A DNA stretch of 64,000 bases from NCBI GenBank assembly GCA_021770345.1, contig JAETRD010000010.1, positions 1 to 64,000 on the forward strand, in the 5' to 3' direction. Position 1 is the stretch's first letter. Each line of letters opens with the position of its first letter. Under the pieces are notes generated by a model, which was given only the letters and a program-made list of their open reading frames with translations, ran no database searches and was not told the DNA's origin. The position numbers and the translations under genes were made by a program. Below, one piece after another: positions 60,069 to 64,000 of the stretch. The DNA comes from Lachnospiraceae bacterium (GTDB lineage: Bacteria; Bacillota; Clostridia; Lachnospirales; Lachnospiraceae).

Positions 60069-61406
60069 ATGAATGTACAGGTAGAGAACTTGGAAAAGAA
60101 CATGGCGAAGCTTACCGTCGAAGTGGATGCGGCAGAGGTGGAAAAAGCGATTCAGGCAGCCTACATGAAAGAGAAAAAGAGCATCAGCGTTCCCGGTTTC
60201 CGCAAGGGAAAAGTACCCAGACAGATGATCGAGAAAATGTACGGCGCGGGCATTTTCTATGAAGAGGCCGTAAATACGCTGCTTCAGGAGAACTACCCGG
60301 CAGCCGCGGACGAGAGCGGCCTTGACATTGTTTCGAGACCTTCGGTCGAGGTGGTGCAGATCGAGACCGGAAAGCCCTTTATTTTCACCGCGGAGGTTGC
60401 AGTGAAGCCGGAAGTAAAACTCGGCAAATATCTGGGCGTTCAGGTGACGAAGGCAGACACGACGGTGACCGACGAGGAAGTGGATGCAGAGGTGGAAAAA
60501 GAGCGCGGCAACAATGCGCGGACCGTTTCCGTGACCGACAGACCGGTGGCGGAGGGAGATACCGCGGTCATTGATTTTGAGGGATTTGTAGACGGCGTGG
60601 CATTTGAGGGCGGAAAGGGCGAGAACCATCCGCTCGAGATCGGCTCCCATTCCTTTATCGATACGTTTGAGGATCAGCTGGTAGGCAAAAACGCCGGGGA
60701 CGAGGTAGACGTGAATGTGACCTTCCCGGAGCAGTACCAGGCGGCGGAGCTGGCCGGAAAGCCCGCACTGTTTAAAGTAAAGATCAACGAGATCAAGACA
60801 AAAGAACTTCCCGCGTTAGACGACGAATTTGCGCAGGATGTGTCGGAGTTTGATACGCTCGCGGAGTACAAAGAGAGCGTAAAGAAAAAGCTCACGGAGC
60901 AGAAAGAGAACGAGGCAAAGCGCGCCCAGGAGGACGAGGCGATTCAGAAGATTATCGACAAGTCCGAGATGGAAATCCCGGAGGCAATGCTTGATACACA
61001 GTGCGAGAATATGGTCAATGAGTTTGCACAGAGAATTGCGCAGAGCGGACTTTCGATGGAGCAGTATATGCAGTTCTCCGGACTTACGGTTGACAAGTTA
61101 AAAGAGCAGGTTCGCCCGGAGGCGGAGACCCGCATTAAGAGCAGCCTTGTGTTAGAGCAGATCGCGAAGGAAGAAAATATCCAGGTGACCGACGAGGAAA
61201 TCGACGCGGAGGTTGAGAAGATGGCGGCGACCTACGGCATGGAGGCCGATAAGCTGAAGGAATACATGGGTGATTCCGAAAAAGAATCCATGAAGCGGGA
61301 TCTTGCCGTGACAAAGGCGGTTGACCTCATTATGGAGAATGTAAAAGAGAGAGCGAAAGCGAAAAAGAAAGATAAAGAGGCTGATGAGACGGACGCAGAG
61401 GAATAA
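60069..61406 (+). CDS. tig: Trigger factor
   Basis: 445 aa. Ribosome-binding domain with the signature GFRKGKVPR (about residues 43-51), PPIase domain (about 160-245: GDTAVIDFEGFVDGVAF, LEIGSHSFI, GFE-like FEDQLVG) and a long helical chaperone arm ending in a Lys/Asp/Glu-rich tail. It binds near the ribosome exit tunnel and shields nascent chains. AAGGAGG is 12 nt upstream. It precedes clpP and clpX, a very common order. Confidence 0.97.
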   Translation: MNVQVENLEKNMAKLTVEVDAAEVEKAIQAAYMKEKKSISVPGFRKGKVPRQMIEKMYGAGIFYEEAVNTLLQENYPAAADESGLDIVSRPSVEVVQIETGKPFIFTAEVAVKPEVKLGKYLGVQVTKADTTVTDEEVDAEVEKERGNNARTVSVTDRPVAEGDTAVIDFEGFVDGVAFEGGKGENHPLEIGSHSFIDTFEDQLVGKNAGDEVDVNVTFPEQYQAAELAGKPALFKVKINEIKTKELPALDDEFAQDVSEFDTLAEYKESVKKKLTEQKENEAKRAQEDEAIQKIIDKSEMEIPEAMLDTQCENMVNEFAQRIAQSGLSMEQYMQFSGLTVDKLKEQVRPEAETRIKSSLVLEQIAKEENIQVTDEEIDAEVEKMAATYGMEADKLKEYMGDSEKESMKRDLAVTKAVDLIMENVKERAKAKKKDKEADETDAEE

Positions 61407-61432
61407 AGGATCTGTTTTCGGGTAAGCAGTAA

Positions 61433-61464
61433 AAACAGACTGGCTCATATGAGCCGGTTTGTTT
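61433..61464 (+). terminator. Terminator-like hairpin between tig and clpP
   Basis: A 14-bp stem without mismatches (two G-T pairs): AAACAGACTGGCTC with GAGCCGGTTTGTTT, loop ATAT. The run of T is interrupted, so partial termination or processing is likely. Confidence 0.65.
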
Positions 61465-61508
61465 ACCTTATAGGATTCATTCAAAAGTATGGATATGGAG
61501 GGTTTATT

Positions 61509-62090
61509 ATGAGTTTAGTACCTTATGTCGTAGAACAGACCAGCAGGGGGGAGCGCAATTATGATATCTACTCCCGCCTGTTGAAAGACAGGATTATCTT
61601 TCTCGGGGAGGAGGTCAATGAGACGACGGCGAGCCTTGTGGTGGCGCAGCTGCTCTTTCTGGAGTCGGAAGACCCGGGCAAGGACATCCAGCTGTATATC
61701 AATTCCCCGGGCGGCGTGGTGACCGCGGGGCTGGCGATTTACGATACGATGCAGTACATCAAATGCGATGTCTCCACCATCTGTATCGGCCTTGCGGCCA
61801 GCATGGGTGCGTTTCTTCTCGCGGGCGGCACAAAGGGCAAGCGCTATGCGCTGCCGAACGCGGAGGTTATGATCCATCAGCCGTCGGGCGGAGCAAAAGG
61901 ACAGGCGACCGAGATTCAGATCGCGGCGGAGAACATTTTAAAGACCAAGAAGAAATTAAACGAAATTCTTGCGGCAAATACCGGAAAACCGTATGACGTG
62001 ATCGCGGCGGACACCGAGCGCGATTACTATATGTCCGCGGAGGAAGCGAAAGAGTACGGCCTGATCGATGATGTGATTGTTAGAAAATAA
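61509..62090 (+). CDS. clpP: ATP-dependent Clp protease proteolytic subunit
   Basis: 193 aa from the ATG at 61509 (ATGGAGGG upstream); an earlier in-frame start overlaps the hairpin. The catalytic triad is complete: Ser98 in GLAASMGAF, His123 in VMIHQPSGG and Asp172 in DTERDYYM. It forms the barrel-shaped protease that degrades proteins unfolded by ClpX, encoded 20 nt downstream. Confidence 0.97.
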   Translation: MSLVPYVVEQTSRGERNYDIYSRLLKDRIIFLGEEVNETTASLVVAQLLFLESEDPGKDIQLYINSPGGVVTAGLAIYDTMQYIKCDVSTICIGLAASMGAFLLAGGTKGKRYALPNAEVMIHQPSGGAKGQATEIQIAAENILKTKKKLNEILAANTGKPYDVIAADTERDYYMSAEEAKEYGLIDDVIVRK

Positions 62091-62110
62091 AGCATGGAGA
62101 ATGAAAAAAG

Positions 62111-63376
62111 ATGGCAGGAAGAAATGACGATAGAATCCGCTGCTCCTTCTGCGGGAAACCGCAGGAGCAGGTGCGCAAACTGATTGCGGGGCCTGTGGGC
62201 AGCGATGTATATATCTGCGACAACTGCATTGATATCTGCGCGGAGATTATAGAAGAGGAACTCGAGGAAGAAGAGACTGCCGGAGGGCGCGAGGAGCTTG
62301 AGCAGATCAATCTTTTAAAACCGGAGGAGCTCAAGGCGTTTCTGGACGAGTATGTGATCGGGCAGGATCAGGCCAAGAAGGTGCTGTCCGTTGCCGTGTA
62401 CAACCACTACAAGCGGATTATGGCGGGGGGAGACCTGGGCGTCGAACTGCAGAAGAGCAATATTCTGATGCTCGGCCCTACCGGTTCGGGAAAGACGCTG
62501 CTTGCGCAGACGCTTGCGCGGGTGCTGAATGTACCGTTCGCGATCGCGGATGCGACGACATTGACGGAGGCCGGCTATGTCGGGGAGGATGTGGAAAATA
62601 TCCTTCTGAAAATCATTCAGGCGGCGGACTACAATATCGAGCGTGCGCAGCACGGCATTATCTATATTGACGAGATTGACAAGATTTCCAAGAAATCCGA
62701 GAATGTCTCCATCACGCGGGACGTTTCCGGCGAGGGCGTGCAGCAGGCGCTGTTAAAGATTCTCGAGGGAACCGTTGCGTCCGTGCCGCCGCAGGGTGGA
62801 AGGAAGCATCCGCAGCAGGAATTGATTCAGATAGACACTACGAATATCCTGTTTATCTGCGGCGGAGCTTTTGACGGGTTAGAGAAAATTATCGAGACAC
62901 GTCTCGACAGGAAAGCGATCGGTTTTAACGCGGATATCAAGGCGAAGAATGAATACAATATCGGCGATGTGCTGCGCCATGTGCTTCCGCAGGATTTCGT
63001 GAAATTCGGGCTTATCCCCGAGTTTATCGGGCGTGTGCCGGTGACGGTATCGCTTGACATGTTAGACAGAGAAGCGCTGATACGCATTTTAAAAGAGCCG
63101 AAAAACGCGCTGACAAAACAGTACCAGAAGCTGTTTGAGTTAGACGGCGTCTCGCTTGAATTTGATGCGGACGCACTTGACGCGATTGCGGACAAAGCGT
63201 TAGAGCGGAAGACAGGAGCCCGCGGACTCCGAGCGATCATGGAAGCGGTAACGCTGGACATGATGTACCGGATTCCGTCGGATGAGAGTATTGCCAGATG
63301 TCAGGTGACAAAAGCGCTGGTGGAGGAGAAGCTGGCAATCGAAGGACAGGAACTTATGAAAATCGAAGAAAAATAG
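62111..63376 (+). CDS. clpX: ATP-dependent Clp protease ATP-binding subunit ClpX
   Basis: 421 aa. N-terminal zinc finger with C11, C14, C36 and C39 ([17 protein letters not shown]). AAA+ domain: Walker A GPTGSGKT, Walker [12 protein letters not shown], pore loop AGYVGEDVE and the IGF-like ClpP-docking segment (KAIGFNADI). Sensor arginine region [10 protein letters not shown]. It recognises tagged proteins and threads them into ClpP. Confidence 0.98.
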   Translation: MAGRNDDRIRCSFCGKPQEQVRKLIAGPVGSDVYICDNCIDICAEIIEEELEEEETAGGREELEQINLLKPEELKAFLDEYVIGQDQAKKVLSVAVYNHYKRIMAGGDLGVELQKSNILMLGPTGSGKTLLAQTLARVLNVPFAIADATTLTEAGYVGEDVENILLKIIQAADYNIERAQHGIIYIDEIDKISKKSENVSITRDVSGEGVQQALLKILEGTVASVPPQGGRKHPQQELIQIDTTNILFICGGAFDGLEKIIETRLDRKAIGFNADIKAKNEYNIGDVLRHVLPQDFVKFGLIPEFIGRVPVTVSLDMLDREALIRILKEPKNALTKQYQKLFELDGVSLEFDADALDAIADKALERKTGARGLRAIMEAVTLDMMYRIPSDESIARCQVTKALVEEKLAIEGQELMKIEEK

Positions 63377-63385
63377 GGGCAGAAA

Positions 63386-64000
63386 TTGGATACATTGGTT
63401 GTGAAGATACCTGCGGTGGCGCTCCGGGGAATGGTGATTCTGCCGGGGATGATTGCCCATTTTGACATCAGCAGGGACAAATCCGTCAAGGCGGTGGAGC
63501 GCTCTATGATGGAGTCACAGAAGATTTTCCTTGTGGCACAAAAACATGTGGAACAGGAAGACCCCGGGGTGGAGGATTTGTACCGGGTCGGTGTGATTGC
63601 GGAAGTCAAGCAGGTGATAAAACTACAGAATAATATCATACGGATATTGGTCGAGGGGCAGGAGCGGGCGGAGTTAGAGACATTTCCGGAGACAGAGGAG
63701 TATCTTCTTGCAGAGATACTCCGTTTTGACGAGCAGGCGGAGGAGCTTCCCGATGAGATAAAAGCGGCGATGGTCCGCAGCATTCAGGAGACCTACAGTC
63801 GCTATCAGGCCGTCAATCCCAGAGCAGGAAAGGAGCTGCTGCGCCAGATCGGCGCCATCACGGAGTTAGACAAACTGACGGATCAGATTGCGAACAGCAT
63901 TCCGGTTGCCTATGAGGAAAAGCAGAAGATTTTGGAGGCGATTTCCCTGACGGAGCGCTATGAGGTGCTGATGGCGCTGCTTTTGCGGGAGATTGAGATC
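63386..64000 (+). CDS. lon: Lon protease, N-terminal part (runs off the window)
   Basis: The first 205 codons are open to the window edge. The TTG at 63386 is chosen because AGGGG lies 6 nt upstream, directly after the clpX stop; no ATG precedes the conserved LRGMVILPGMIAHFDISRD start of the LAN substrate-binding domain. Further marks: SQKIFLVAQK, YRVGVIAEVKQVIKL and IRILVEGQERA. The AAA+ and Ser-Lys protease domains must follow outside. The tig-clpP-clpX-lon order is typical of Clostridia. Confidence 0.93.
   Translation, partial: MDTLVVKIPAVALRGMVILPGMIAHFDISRDKSVKAVERSMMESQKIFLVAQKHVEQEDPGVEDLYRVGVIAEVKQVIKLQNNIIRILVEGQERAELETFPETEEYLLAEILRFDEQAEELPDEIKAAMVRSIQETYSRYQAVNPRAGKELLRQIGAITELDKLTDQIANSIPVAYEEKQKILEAISLTERYEVLMALLLREIEI

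Overview
The window looks like chromosomal DNA of a spore-forming anaerobic member of the Clostridia, most likely a Lachnospiraceae. Evidence: an alpha/beta-type small acid-soluble spore protein, a PerR-type regulator with a rubredoxin/rubrerythrin protein, YesM/YesN-type two-component genes, KtrAB potassium uptake, a tig-clpP-clpX-lon cluster, Gram-positive lipoprotein signals, and tRNA genes without encoded CCA. The genus cannot be fixed from sequence alone. The DNA is moderately GC-rich and densely coding, mostly on the + strand.

Layout. 1-870: eight tRNA genes. 1059-10381: coaBC, a large CRP-like-domain protein, a rhodanese, then a tight five-gene run (RlmL-like methyltransferase, papain-like protease, cell-wall amidase, RdgB, phosphoesterase). 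10389-11744: seven more tRNAs. 11821-20791: a LysM protein and a complete Opp/Dpp peptide importer with an odd terminated leader. 21072-25905: a complete branched-chain amino acid (Liv) importer, followed by a CMP-kinase-like protein, oligoendopeptidase F and a ferredoxin-type aldo/keto reductase. 29783-37858: a TRAP transporter (DctPQM) followed by a YesM/YesN two-component system that carries its own extra DctP-like binding protein and an MFS transporter. 37955-43180: cupin, KtrAB, and three less well known proteins.

43200-48200 is the accessory part: a 165-bp hairpin element that ends in the stop codon of a CYTH-domain gene; a more A/T-rich two-gene DUF262 / DUF3696-type ATPase cassette that resembles an antiphage or restriction module, with a possible stub of a third gene; and a GH43 glycosidase gene broken by one in-frame TAG. 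48171-50305: transglutaminase-like protein, DJ-1 protein and spore protein. 50420-54282: a heterodimeric ABC exporter preceded by a 26-codon leader ORF, an intrinsic terminator and a visible antiterminator pairing, the architecture of the antibiotic-induced bmrBCD attenuator of Bacillus. 54361-55955: GNAT acetyltransferases. 56044-58422: PerR and a single reading frame joining rubredoxin, an FMN glutamate-synthase-like domain and rubrerythrin, under a near-perfect PerR box. 58521-58973 is a long decayed inverted repeat. 59082-64000: an MBL-fold hydrolase, then trigger factor, ClpP, ClpX and the start of Lon (protein quality control).

The strongest candidates for new biology are the leader-peptide attenuator of the ABC exporter, the DUF262/ATPase cassette with its sigma-region-1.1-like N terminus, the triple-domain redox fusion, and the TRAP-type binding protein encoded with a sensor kinase.
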